A stretch of 64,000 nt of DNA from Chersky-840 sp963764205 (lineage in GTDB: Bacteria; Actinomycetota; Acidimicrobiia; Acidimicrobiales; UBA8190). This document shows, piece after piece, positions 17,234 through 25,246 of this stretch. The stretch is from positions 264,784 to 328,783 of the forward strand of contig CAVXRN010000004.1 in assembly GCA_963764205.1 (NCBI GenBank), written 5' to 3'. The notes under the pieces are model-generated. The model made no database searches. It saw nothing but the letters and a program-made list of their open reading frames with translations, and was not told the origin of the DNA. Made by a program: the position numbers and the translations under genes. Each line of letters begins with the position of its first letter. The first letter of the stretch is position 1.

Positions 17234-17782
17234 GTGCGCAGCGCTGGTGTCGTGGCGATCGTCGTCGTGGGGGCGCTGAGCCTGGCCGGGTGCTCGTCGA
17301 GCTCCACCACCAGCGCCACGACCACCGGCGCCGGGACCTCGACGACTACGGCGGGAGCCTCGTCCACCACCCTCGGGCCGACGTCGAGCACCACGTCGGT
17401 GTCGACGTCGAACCTCGTCGTCACCGACGCCCTCCGATCTCAGCTCGTGGCGGCGGGCGCCGCGCAGCACAACCTCTCCCCCTCCGACTACACCGGCCTT
17501 CGTCCCGGCGAGACGTACTACGCCTATGACGCCGCCACCCACACCTACTGGGCCGGTGCGAGTCTCGACCCCAGCCCCTCGTCCATGCCGGCCGAGGTGG
17601 CCTCGCAGGACGACGGGGCCTATCTCCTGTTCGATCGGCCCCAAGGCGGGACGTGGACCGTCTACGACGTCGGGTTGGCGGGCACCCCCGAGGGAAGTGC
17701 GTGCCCGATCACGGTGCCGAGCGCGGTCCTCGAGCTGTGGGGGTGGCCCGCGGGTGGCTGCCGTCCCGCCACGATCAGCTGA
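17234..17782 (+). CDS. Putative secreted lipoprotein
   Basis: 182 residues from GTG 17234. The N-terminus is a lipoprotein signal peptide with lipobox LAGC (residues about 17-20), followed by a Ser/Thr-rich linker of about 40 residues, typical of surface lipoproteins in these bacteria. The remaining ~120-residue domain has no family I recognise; it contains two cysteines near the C-terminus (SACPI and GGCRP) that could form a disulfide. The last eight bases overlap the end of the convergent NTF2-like gene. Confidence 0.75.
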   Translation: MRSAGVVAIVVVGALSLAGCSSSSTTSATTTGAGTSTTTAGASSTTLGPTSSTTSVSTSNLVVTDALRSQLVAAGAAQHNLSPSDYTGLRPGETYYAYDAATHTYWAGASLDPSPSSMPAEVASQDDGAYLLFDRPQGGTWTVYDVGLAGTPEGSACPITVPSAVLELWGWPAGGCRPATIS

Positions 17783-18203
17783 GGCTCGCCCGGCGCGCGG
17801 CGAGATACCGGTCGAACGCCTCGGACTTGTGCGTGTCCTCGAAGTCCTCGTGGTAGACGATCTTCCCCCACACCACGCGGCCGAACACGATGGCCCGGTT
17901 CTCGTAGACGACGGTGCCGCCCACGTCGACGGCGTGGTCGACGAACAACATGCACACGGTGGTGCGCCAGGGCGGCCCGTTGACCACGATGTCGTGCGCG
18001 TCACCGACGATCCCCGCCTCGAGGTACCGGCGGAGGAAGGCCTCGATGGCCGCCTTGCCCCGGTGCTCACCGCCCCACGAGCTCTGACCCGGGAACACGA
18101 GGACCGCGTCATCCGCGTAGCTCGCCAACAGCGGGCCCGGATCTCCGCCCCGCAGGGCCGCCAGGTTCCGCCGAATCAGGTGCCGAACTGCCCATTTGTA
18201 CAT
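17775..18203 (-). CDS. SnoaL/NTF2-like protein
   Basis: 142 residues. The pattern HLIRRNLAALRGGDPGPLLA, YADDAVLVFPG and AAIEAFLRRYLEAG is that of the NTF2-like alpha+beta barrel, whose members range from ketosteroid-isomerase-like enzymes to small-ligand binding proteins. Catalytic residues cannot be assigned. It is divergent from the TetR gene at 18330 with 126 bp between, so that repressor could control it. Confidence 0.75.
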   Translation of the reverse strand: MYKWAVRHLIRRNLAALRGGDPGPLLASYADDAVLVFPGQSSWGGEHRGKAAIEAFLRRYLEAGIVGDAHDIVVNGPPWRTTVCMLFVDHAVDVGGTVVYENRAIVFGRVVWGKIVYHEDFEDTHKSEAFDRYLAARRASLS

Positions 18204-18235
18204 GACCGCACCGCCTCTTCATCCTGGTTCGTTTC

Positions 18236-18251
18236 TGGATAGATCGATCCA
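18236..18251. promoter_or_regulatory. Candidate TetR operator
   Basis: TGGAT-AGATCG-ATCCA is an inverted repeat in the 126-bp gap between the NTF2-like gene and the divergent TetR gene. Size and place are as expected for an autoregulated TetR-family repressor. Not proven by sequence alone. Confidence 0.4.
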
Positions 18252-18329
18252 ATCCGCACGATAGCTACACTGTCGGCGGGCCGCCACCTGGCCCCGGCGG
18301 TCCGGGCGCAAGCGACGACGAGGAGCCAC

Positions 18330-18938
18330 GTGAACGACACCCGAGATCGGTTGGTCGAGGCGAGCGCGACGCTGTTGCAACGACAGGGGCTCACCGGCAC
18401 GGGGATCAAGCAGATCCTGGCCGAGGCCGGCGCGCCGTTCTCGTCGCTCTACCACCACTTCCCCGGGGGCAAGGACGAGTTGGCGGCGGTGGCCATCGGC
18501 GTGGCGGGGGCTCGGTACCAAGCGCTGGTCGAGGGGGTGTGGGACGGCGCCCCTGACGTGACGAGCGGCGTGGCCGCCATCTTCGACGGAGCGGCCGAGA
18601 CCCTCGAGTCGACCGACTTCGCCGTGGCCTGTCCCATCGCCACCGTCGCGCTCGAGGTGGCGAGCACGAACGAACGGCTGCGCCTGACCACGGCCGGAGT
18701 CTTCGATGCCTGGATCGCGGCGGGGACGGTGCGCCTCGAGGCCGAGGGCATCGCGTCCGACGACGCCCGCGTGCTGGCGCTCACCCTCATCGCGCTGCTC
18801 GAGGGAGCGTTCGTCCTGAGCCAATCGTTGAAGAGCGCCGAGCCCGTCCATGCGGCGGGCGTCACCGCCGTGGCCGAGCTGCACCGGGTGCTCGAGGGGC
18901 GTCCGGCGCCACTGGGCGCGGGCAGGAGCAACCAGTGA
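18330..18938 (+). CDS. TetR/AcrR-family transcriptional regulator
   Basis: 202 residues from GTG 18330. The N-terminal helix-turn-helix region reads TRDRLVEASATLLQRQGLTG, IKQILAEAG and FSSLYHHFPGGKDEL, and is close to the LmrA/YxaF type of TetR repressors (the PGGKDEL helix and a CPIATVALE motif in the ligand domain). The stop overlaps the start of the following gene by four bases (GTGA), so regulator and cNMP/thioredoxin-reductase fusion are made from one transcript. The ligand is unknown. Confidence 0.88.
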   Translation: MNDTRDRLVEASATLLQRQGLTGTGIKQILAEAGAPFSSLYHHFPGGKDELAAVAIGVAGARYQALVEGVWDGAPDVTSGVAAIFDGAAETLESTDFAVACPIATVALEVASTNERLRLTTAGVFDAWIAAGTVRLEAEGIASDDARVLALTLIALLEGAFVLSQSLKSAEPVHAAGVTAVAELHRVLEGRPAPLGAGRSNQ

Positions 18939-20638
18939 GTGCGCGAGGCGGGGACGAACCTCGGGCCGGGACCGGGCCGATCATTGCGGCGGGCGACGAG
19001 GTCTTGGCGCCGACGCTGGACGACGCCGCGCTGGCGGAGTTGGCGGAATTCGGCGAGGAAGTGTCGGTGAGCTCCGGCGACCTGCTGTGGCGCGCCGGGG
19101 ACGAGTCGTACGACTTCTACGTCGTGCTCGAAGGACGAGCCGAGGTCGTCGCCATCGATGCCGCCACCGAGACCGAGTCCGTCGTCGTCAGCTACACGGC
19201 GGGGGGGTTCCTGGGGGAGCTGAACCTCTTGACGGGCCAACGTCCGTACCTGACGGCGCGGGTCACCGAGTCCGGACGGGTGCTGAGGATCCCACGGGAT
19301 GCATTCCGTACCCTCATGAGCGCCAAGCCCGACATCGCGGATCTGATCTTCAACGCCTTGACCGCCCGGCGTGAGGTCCTGCGCGCCACCGACGCCGCTC
19401 GAGCCATCCGGATCGTCGGCTCACGGTACTCAGCCCAAGCCATGGCGCTGCGGGCGTTCGCCACGCGTTCCCATCTGCCGCACGTGTGGATCGACCTCGA
19501 GGACACCAACGACCCCGACGTGCTCCTCGCCAGCATGGGGCTGCGCCCGATCGACGCACCGGCGGTCATCACCCCGACGGGGGTGCTCCGCCACCCCACG
19601 CCGGGGGAGTTCGCCGAGCACCTCGGGCTCACGTTCCGGCCCGTCCCGGGTGCGCTCTTCGATCTCGTCGTGATCGGCACGGGCCCCGCGGGGTTGGCGT
19701 CAGCCGTCTACGGGTCGTCGGAGGGTCTCACCACCGTGGCCCTCGACGCCGTCGCCGTCGGCGGCCAGGCCGGCGCCAGCTCGCGCATCGAGAACTACGC
19801 CGGCTTCCCCAACGGGATCTCGGGGGAAGACCTGGTGGCGCGCACGGCCATCCAGGCCCAGCGCCTCGGGGCGCGCCTCAACGCACCGTGCGAGGCGGTC
19901 GGGCTCCGTGCCGAGCACGGCATCCAGGTCGTCACCCTCACCGACGGGAGCGAGATCCCCTGCCGTGCGGTGATCGTCGCCTCGGGAGCGCGCTACCGCC
20001 GACTCGAGGTCGAGGACCTGCAGCGCTTCGAAGGGGCCGGCGTGTACTACGCCGCCACCGACCTCGAGGCCCGGATCTGCACCGGTCGGGACGTGGTCGT
20101 GGTCGGTGGGGGCAATTCCGCCGGGCAAGCCGCCATCTACATGGCCCAGCAGCGCTGCAAGGTCCGGATCGCGATCCGACGCGACGACCTGTCCGAGACC
20201 ATGTCGCGCTATCTGATCGAGCGCATCGAAGCCAACCCCCGCATCGAGGTCCTGGCCCGGACCATCGTCCGGGCACTGACGGGAGGTGCCCACCTGGAAG
20301 AGGTGACGCTCGAGCACACGCCGACCGGCTCGGCCACGACCGTCGCCTGCGGTGGGTTGTTCTGCTTCATCGGAGCCGAACCGGCCACCGGTTGGCTCGA
20401 CGACGCGGTGGCACTCGACGCCCACGGCTTCATCCTGACCGACCGGGACGTCGAGGACGCCAGGGGGGCGGAGCCACAGTTCACCGGACGCGACCCGCTG
20501 CCGTTCGAGACATCGCTGATGGGGGTGTTCGCGGTCGGGGACGTGCGCCACGGATCACTCAAGCGTGTCGCCGCGGCCGTGGGTGAAGGCTCGAGCGCGG
20601 TCCGGTCGGTCCACGAGCACCTCTCCACGATCGGGTAG
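18935..20638 (+). CDS. Cyclic nucleotide-binding domain fused to thioredoxin reductase-like flavoprotein
   Basis: 567 residues. Residues about 40-150 form a cNMP-binding domain (VSVSSGDLLWRAGDESYDF, GGFLGELNLLTGQRPYLTA). Residues about 155-245 look like a thioredoxin/glutaredoxin-fold linker (HLPHVWIDLEDTND). From about 245 there is a class II pyridine nucleotide-disulfide oxidoreductase: VIGTGPAGLASAVYGSSEG for FAD, GGGNSAGQAAIYMAQ for NADPH and GVFAVGDVRHGSLKRVA at the C-terminus. The CxxC redox pair of true thioredoxin reductases is absent at the usual place before VIVASGARYRRLEV, so the electron acceptor is unclear. This three-part architecture is known in actinobacteria and proteobacteria, but its role is not. 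Confidence 0.9.
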   Translation: MSARGGDEPRAGTGPIIAAGDEVLAPTLDDAALAELAEFGEEVSVSSGDLLWRAGDESYDFYVVLEGRAEVVAIDAATETESVVVSYTAGGFLGELNLLTGQRPYLTARVTESGRVLRIPRDAFRTLMSAKPDIADLIFNALTARREVLRATDAARAIRIVGSRYSAQAMALRAFATRSHLPHVWIDLEDTNDPDVLLASMGLRPIDAPAVITPTGVLRHPTPGEFAEHLGLTFRPVPGALFDLVVIGTGPAGLASAVYGSSEGLTTVALDAVAVGGQAGASSRIENYAGFPNGISGEDLVARTAIQAQRLGARLNAPCEAVGLRAEHGIQVVTLTDGSEIPCRAVIVASGARYRRLEVEDLQRFEGAGVYYAATDLEARICTGRDVVVVGGGNSAGQAAIYMAQQRCKVRIAIRRDDLSETMSRYLIERIEANPRIEVLARTIVRALTGGAHLEEVTLEHTPTGSATTVACGGLFCFIGAEPATGWLDDAVALDAHGFILTDRDVEDARGAEPQFTGRDPLPFETSLMGVFAVGDVRHGSLKRVAAAVGEGSSAVRSVHEHLSTIG

Positions 20639-20700
20639 CGCCGATCCGCGTCGTCGTCTCGCCCGAACAGCGACGGTGCTGGGAAGACGACGGATGGTTC

Positions 20701-21564
20701 GTGCTCGGGGAAGCCGTGCCGCGCGAAGACCTGGTGGCGGCCCAGAACGCCGTGGCCAAGCTCTTCCCTCGAGTCGACGAGATGGCCGCCTCGACCGACG
20801 ACGCTGGTTCATCGGACGACGCGGGGCTCGAGCGATGGCGGACGTGGGACGCGGCGTGGCCGGAGTTCCCGTTCCGGAGCCGGTCGCTCAACGGACTGGT
20901 GCTGAGCGAGCTGATGCTCGGTCTGGCCCGCGAGCTGCTCGACACCGACGACGTCCGCCTCTATCTGGCCATCGCCACCGCGAAGTACGGCGGTCAACCC
21001 TCGGAGTACAACCAGCTGCTCCACACCGACTTCCCGAACCACACCCTGACCGTGCCCCGGCCGGAGCCGGGCTACCAGCAGATGGAGACGTTCATCTACC
21101 TGAGCGACGTCGACGCGCACAACGGTGCCACCCGCTTCGTGTCACGCACCCGCACGCACCAGGTCCCGGTGGAGCAGCACACGTTGAGCTTCGACGACTT
21201 TCCCGACCTCTACGACGATCCCGCCGACGCCTCGGCTCCGGCCGGCTCGATCGTGGTCTACCGTCCCGACGTGTACCACCGATCGGTCGACTTCACCGAT
21301 CCCACCCGCACTCGCTTCATGCTCCACGCGTCGTACAAGCCCGCCAACGTGGAATGGGGCGGCTACCAGGCGTGGCCGTTCAAGGGCTTCTCGATGGAAT
21401 GGCACAACTTCGTCCAGCAGGCCACGCCGGCGCAGTTGACCGCGTTGGGCTTCCCGGCACCGGGTCACGCCTTCTGGACCGACGACACGTTGGCCGGTGT
21501 GGCGCGCCGTTACCCGGATCTCGATCTCGGGCCCTGGCGTTCGGCCCACGAGTCCACGCGCTGA
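20701..21564 (+). CDS. Phytanoyl-CoA dioxygenase (PhyH)-family protein
   Basis: 287 residues from GTG 20701. Iron(II)/2-oxoglutarate oxygenase residues are visible: HTDFPNH (His and Asp of the facial triad), later DVYHRSVDF (distal His) and an Arg in TRTRFMLH for 2-oxoglutarate. Family similarity begins before the GTG: the codons just upstream read EDDGWFV, a usual start of PhyH domains, but no ATG, GTG or TTG is found in that frame back to the previous stop. The true start may be a rare codon or a base may be missing upstream. It follows the TrxR-like gene by about 60 bases and may be in its operon. Confidence 0.8.
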   Translation: MLGEAVPREDLVAAQNAVAKLFPRVDEMAASTDDAGSSDDAGLERWRTWDAAWPEFPFRSRSLNGLVLSELMLGLARELLDTDDVRLYLAIATAKYGGQPSEYNQLLHTDFPNHTLTVPRPEPGYQQMETFIYLSDVDAHNGATRFVSRTRTHQVPVEQHTLSFDDFPDLYDDPADASAPAGSIVVYRPDVYHRSVDFTDPTRTRFMLHASYKPANVEWGGYQAWPFKGFSMEWHNFVQQATPAQLTALGFPAPGHAFWTDDTLAGVARRYPDLDLGPWRSAHESTR

Positions 21565-21604
21565 GCGCCACCGCCTCGACCTCGTGCGGGCCCGGCCCGC
21601 GGGA

Positions 21605-21820
21605 TCATGACTCCCGGTGTGCGCCGGTGGTGACCGATTCGAGCGCGCTCAGCGCTCCCTGGAGCCGGCGGACGACCGCGACGTCCTGGGGCGCGGACTC
21701 CATCAGCTCGCCCGACTCGATGGCCTCGATGAAGCGCCGCAGCACCTCGGCTTCGGGAACAGCTTCGTCGGCATCAGCGGCATCGGTTGCGAGTCGTTCG
21801 GGGCGCACCATGCCGTCCAT
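21605..21820 (-). CDS. Small hypothetical protein
   Basis: 71 residues from ATG 21820. The codons show the strong third-position G/C of real genes here. The sequence is acidic and helical (EAEVLRRFIEAIESGELMES, VAVVRRLQGALSALESV) with no membrane segment. I recognise no family. It converges with the PhyH gene and lies 80 bp downstream of the DUF2510 protein on the same strand. Confidence 0.55.
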   Translation of the reverse strand: MDGMVRPERLATDAADADEAVPEAEVLRRFIEAIESGELMESAPQDVAVVRRLQGALSALESVTTGAHRES

Positions 21821-21900
21821 CCTTGACCGCGGCGGGCTCCAGGGGGTGGATTTCGTGGCTGGCCACGAGGTGTGAGTGCCCGGTCGACGTCAGGGCGACG

Positions 21901-22635
21901 CTAGGGAAGTGCGACGTTGCACACGTTCGGATTGACCTCGAGATCCTGGGCGGCGTTGTACGTCGCATCGTAGGTGCCGGGCCCTTCCACCCAGACGTGG
22001 CCGTTGGAGTCGTACTCGACCACGTAGTTGCTCGTCGGGGGAGCGACCCGAAGCCAGGGGCCCCCGTTGCGGTCGGCCGTCGTCAACGCCTGATAGTTGC
22101 TCTCGTAGTTGGTCGAATTCCACGGGGCGAGCAGAGACGGGTAGGCGTCGTTCTGGGCGCGATAGGCCCCGAGCGCGGTCTCGACCGATTTGGCGTCGGC
22201 CTGACACGCGACGACCTGATCGTCGATCACGTTCTGCACCTGGGACTTGACGGCAAAGGCGAAACCGATGAGGAGCGCGACCCCGAGGAGACCGACGATG
22301 CCGATCAGCAGTCCGGCCAGTGCCATGCCGTCACCTCCCTGCCGACCCCCCGACGCCCGGATCTGCCGGCGCGCCACGATGCCGAAGACGACGGCCAACA
22401 ACGAACCGAGACCGCCCAGCCACACGATCGACAGGACCAGGGATGCGACGGCGAGACCGTTCGTGGACGGTGCGCGCCCCGGCGGATAGGGCTGCTGGTA
22501 GGCGCCGGGGTACGGCGGCGGCGCATAGCCGACCTGCGGTGGCGGTGGAGACCAGTAACTCTGGTGCTGTTGGGGCGGATACCACTTCCCGTCCGACGCC
22601 TGCCACCAACCAGGACCCTGCGAGGTGTCGCTCAT
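21901..22635 (-). CDS. DUF2510/DUF4190 membrane protein with pilin-like C-terminal domain
   Basis: 244 residues from ATG 22635. The N-terminus carries the DUF2510 signature GWWQASDGKWYPP, then a Pro/Tyr-rich linker, then two hydrophobic helices with a basic loop (DUF4190-like, about 60-130; LVLSIVWLGGLGSLLAVVFG and LAGLLIGIVGLLGVALLIG). The outer ~110 residues (CQADAKSVETALGAYRAQND, YDATYNAAQDLEV) resemble the globular head of pseudopilins, where a long helix is followed by a short sheet, with a cysteine at each end. An envelope role is likely; nothing more specific can be said. Confidence 0.75.
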   Translation of the reverse strand: MSDTSQGPGWWQASDGKWYPPQQHQSYWSPPPPQVGYAPPPYPGAYQQPYPPGRAPSTNGLAVASLVLSIVWLGGLGSLLAVVFGIVARRQIRASGGRQGGDGMALAGLLIGIVGLLGVALLIGFAFAVKSQVQNVIDDQVVACQADAKSVETALGAYRAQNDAYPSLLAPWNSTNYESNYQALTTADRNGGPWLRVAPPTSNYVVEYDSNGHVWVEGPGTYDATYNAAQDLEVNPNVCNVALP

Positions 22636-22684
22636 CTCGTCTCCATCTAAGCTTCCATCACCATCTCACAGTGGAGCGCGTTGC

Positions 22685-23239
22685 ATGGGGGAGAACAGGC
22701 GATTCGAGTTCAACGGCATCCACCACCTGGCGCTCGTATGTCGGGACATGGCCCGGACGGTGGACTTCTACACCAACGTGCTCGGCATGCCGCTGGTCAA
22801 GACGATCGCGCTGCCCGATGGAATGGGCCAGCACTTCTTCTTCGACTGCGGAGGAGGCGACTGCCTCGCCTTCTTCTGGTTCCCCGAAGCCCCCGACGGC
22901 GTTCCCGGCATCTCCGCCCCGGCGGGCCGGCCCGACCAAGGTGACCTGACCAGCGCCATCGGCTCGATGAACCATGTCGCCTTCTCCGTGCCGCCCGAGA
23001 GGATCGACCAGTACAGGGGTCGCCTCGCCGCCGCGGGCGTGGAGTGCACCGAGGTCGCGAATCACGACGACAGCGAGTTCGGGATCAGCGAGGCGGTCCA
23101 TCCTGGCGTGTTCGTACGGTCGGTCTACTTCCAGGACCCGGACGGGATCCTTCTCGAATTCGCCTGCTGGACCCGGGCCCTCGACGAAGGTGACGTGGCG
23201 CACGAGCCCGCCCCGGTCGTCGACCGCGTCGACGCTTGA
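22685..23239 (+). CDS. VOC-superfamily (glyoxalase/bleomycin resistance) protein
   Basis: 184 residues from ATG 22685. Two beta-alpha-beta-beta-beta modules are seen: FNGIHHLALVCRDMARTVDFY at the start and GSMNHVAFSVPPERIDQYRG in the middle. Metal ligands typical of the fold are His in GIHHLA, His in MNHVAF and Glu in GILLEFACW. It may be a dioxygenase, epimerase or lyase; the substrate is not evident. It is divergent from the DUF2510 gene with a 49-bp gap. Confidence 0.85.
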   Translation: MGENRRFEFNGIHHLALVCRDMARTVDFYTNVLGMPLVKTIALPDGMGQHFFFDCGGGDCLAFFWFPEAPDGVPGISAPAGRPDQGDLTSAIGSMNHVAFSVPPERIDQYRGRLAAAGVECTEVANHDDSEFGISEAVHPGVFVRSVYFQDPDGILLEFACWTRALDEGDVAHEPAPVVDRVDA

Positions 23240-23418
23240 GGGCGAATCGTGCCCCGACTCCCTTCCAGCACGTGATGTCACGAGCCCTGCGAGCAGAATT
23301 CGACGATCGCGACGACCCGATCGTCGAGGTACCGGGTCCCGACGGGGCTTCTGCGTTGCACCCGGGCCCGTCGACCGTGCGACACCCCTGATTGCGACAC
23401 AGCGTCTTGCTGTCCATC

Positions 23419-24231
23419 ATGAGCACCCCCCGAACGCGACACGTCGGCGCACGAGCGTTCGCCCTCGTCCCCATGCTCGTCGTCCTCCTCTGTGGAGCAT
23501 GCTCGTCACCCGACTTCGGGGATCTGGCGACAAATCACGGCTACGTCCAGGCAACCGGCGACCATGTCTTCTTCCTCCAATGGGTGAAGAAGGACTCGTC
23601 GATCTCGGGCACGTTCGAGGACGACGATCCCAGCACCGGGAACGGCTCGGTGAGCTTCCCTCTCACCGGGACGATCTCGGGCAACCAGATCAGCGTCACA
23701 CTCAAGCACTTCTCCGGACCCAAGCGGACCTGGAACGGGTCGTTCACTGCGCACGGGCTCAACCTCGACATCGCGCTGGGAAACGGATCGGCGACAGCCA
23801 CCAACTGGGCACCCGCCAGCGTCGATCAAGTCAACTCGGCGGTACAGCACCTCAACAACGTGACGACAAGGTATTTCCCGAGTGACCATCTGCATTTCCC
23901 CCCGAGCTACTCGGTGACGTCGGTCACCGGGAGATGTCCGTCGCAGTCCGATTGCCTGCTGGTCCTGCAGGTCGCGGCATCATCGAGTGCGACCACCCTC
24001 GCCTCGGCCGACGTCACGTGGAAGGCGCTGTTCGACCTGTTGGGTTGGACGGTCGTCCCGACCTCGAACGCCGGCTCCGCAGACGGAGACGACTATTCCT
24101 TCTCTGGGTACGGATGGGACGGGCACTTCCTCGTGGCACAGAAGAACGGGGCCAACGTCGTCGTCGCTGTGTGGCTACAGACCTGCGGCTCCTCTTGTTC
24201 ACCCGAGGCCGGATCGAAGGTCGACACCTAG
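23419..24231 (+). CDS. Hypothetical secreted lipoprotein
   Basis: 270 residues from ATG 23419. The N-terminus has a basic leader, a hydrophobic core and a lipobox-like CGACSS, so the mature protein should be lipid-anchored outside. The first half (about 40-135) is rich in beta strands (GSVSFPLTGTISGNQISVT). The second half contains CPSQSDC and, close to the end, CGSSCS, probably disulfide-bonded pairs. I recognise no family. Third positions are less G/C-biased than in the neighbours, which may mark recent acquisition. Confidence 0.7.
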   Translation: MSTPRTRHVGARAFALVPMLVVLLCGACSSPDFGDLATNHGYVQATGDHVFFLQWVKKDSSISGTFEDDDPSTGNGSVSFPLTGTISGNQISVTLKHFSGPKRTWNGSFTAHGLNLDIALGNGSATATNWAPASVDQVNSAVQHLNNVTTRYFPSDHLHFPPSYSVTSVTGRCPSQSDCLLVLQVAASSSATTLASADVTWKALFDLLGWTVVPTSNAGSADGDDYSFSGYGWDGHFLVAQKNGANVVVAVWLQTCGSSCSPEAGSKVDT

Positions 24232-24233
24232 AG

Positions 24234-24461
24234 TCACTCGTCGTCCTCCAAAGCGAAGGGGCCGAGCGCCCTGCGCCGGTTCCACCGTTTGACACTTCGG
24301 ACGGGGTGGCGCAGTGACCGAAACCATTGCATGTCGACGGGCCCTATCGACCCGGCGGGGAGGCCGAAGACCCGTTGCTGCTCGTCGTGGCGGGGGCCAT
24401 GCGGACTCGGTCCCACTGCGAAGCCGAGGAACCGCCTCCGCACCTCGGGTTCGCTGCTCAT
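24234..24461 (-). CDS. Small basic hypothetical protein
   Basis: 75 residues from ATG 24461, stopping two bases after the stop of the convergent lipoprotein. Codons have the G/C-rich third positions of a real gene. The C-terminal half is strongly basic and aromatic (MQWFRSLRHPVRSVKRWNRRR), then ends acidic (LEDDE). No family recognised. Its 5' end is divergent from the acetyltransferase 73 bp away. Confidence 0.5.
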   Translation of the reverse strand: MSSEPEVRRRFLGFAVGPSPHGPRHDEQQRVFGLPAGSIGPVDMQWFRSLRHPVRSVKRWNRRRALGPFALEDDE

Positions 24462-24534
24462 GGGACAACTCCGACCTGTCGCGACCTGGAACCACATAGT
24501 CGCAGGTGATCGGCGAGAGAGCCACAATGGACGG

Positions 24535-25122
24535 ATGAGTGACCACCGTCTCGACGGAGATACCCGGACCGAACGCGAGCGCATGCTCGGCGGCGATCTC
24601 TACCGCGCCAACGACCCGGAGCTCGAGCGCGAGAGCCTCAGAGCCATGGAGCTCGTCGAACAGTTCAACCACAGTGCAGCCGACGACACAGGGCGGCGTC
24701 AGCGGATCCTGGCCCAACTGCTCGGCGCGCTGGGCGACGGCACCGAGGTGCGACCGCCTCTGTACTGCGAGTACGGCTACCAACTCAGGATCGGCGCCCG
24801 GACGTTCATCAACTTCGGCCTCGTAGCGCTCGACGTCGCAACGATCACGATCGGCGATGACGTGCAGATCGGGCCGAACGTGCAGCTCCTGACTCCAACC
24901 CATCCGGTCGAGCCCGAGCCGAGACGATCCAAGCTCGAGGCGGCCCGGCCGATCACGATCGGCGACAACGTGTGGCTGGGGGGCGGGGTGATCGTCCTTC
25001 CCGGCGTGACCATCGGGCCGAACAGCGTTGTGGGAGCCGGGGCGGTCGTGACCAAGGACCTCCGGGGCGGCGTCGTGGCGGTCGGGAACCCGGCACGAAT
25101 CGTGCGCGACCTGTCGGGGTAG
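24535..25122 (+). CDS. Maltose/galactoside O-acetyltransferase-like protein
   Basis: 195 residues from ATG 24535. The N-terminal maltose-acetyltransferase helix region (RERMLGGDLYRANDPELERE) is followed by left-handed beta-helix hexapeptide repeats: ITIGDDVQIGPNVQLLTPTHP, then ITIGDNVWLGGGVIVLPGVTIG. The His in TPTHPVE is the expected catalytic base. It transfers acetyl from acetyl-CoA to a sugar or similar hydroxyl. It is full length for the NodL/LacA/Maa group. Confidence 0.9.
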   Translation: MSDHRLDGDTRTERERMLGGDLYRANDPELERESLRAMELVEQFNHSAADDTGRRQRILAQLLGALGDGTEVRPPLYCEYGYQLRIGARTFINFGLVALDVATITIGDDVQIGPNVQLLTPTHPVEPEPRRSKLEAARPITIGDNVWLGGGVIVLPGVTIGPNSVVGAGAVVTKDLRGGVVAVGNPARIVRDLSG

Positions 25123-25246
25123 GGTCATCGCTCGACCACGAATCTCGACCACCGAGCACCGGGAGACTGCCATTCGATACGTCATGGTTTCTGCCTAGGC
25201 TGGGTTCCGGGACCCGGGATGGGGGTTAAAAGGGGGTTCGGGGGAC

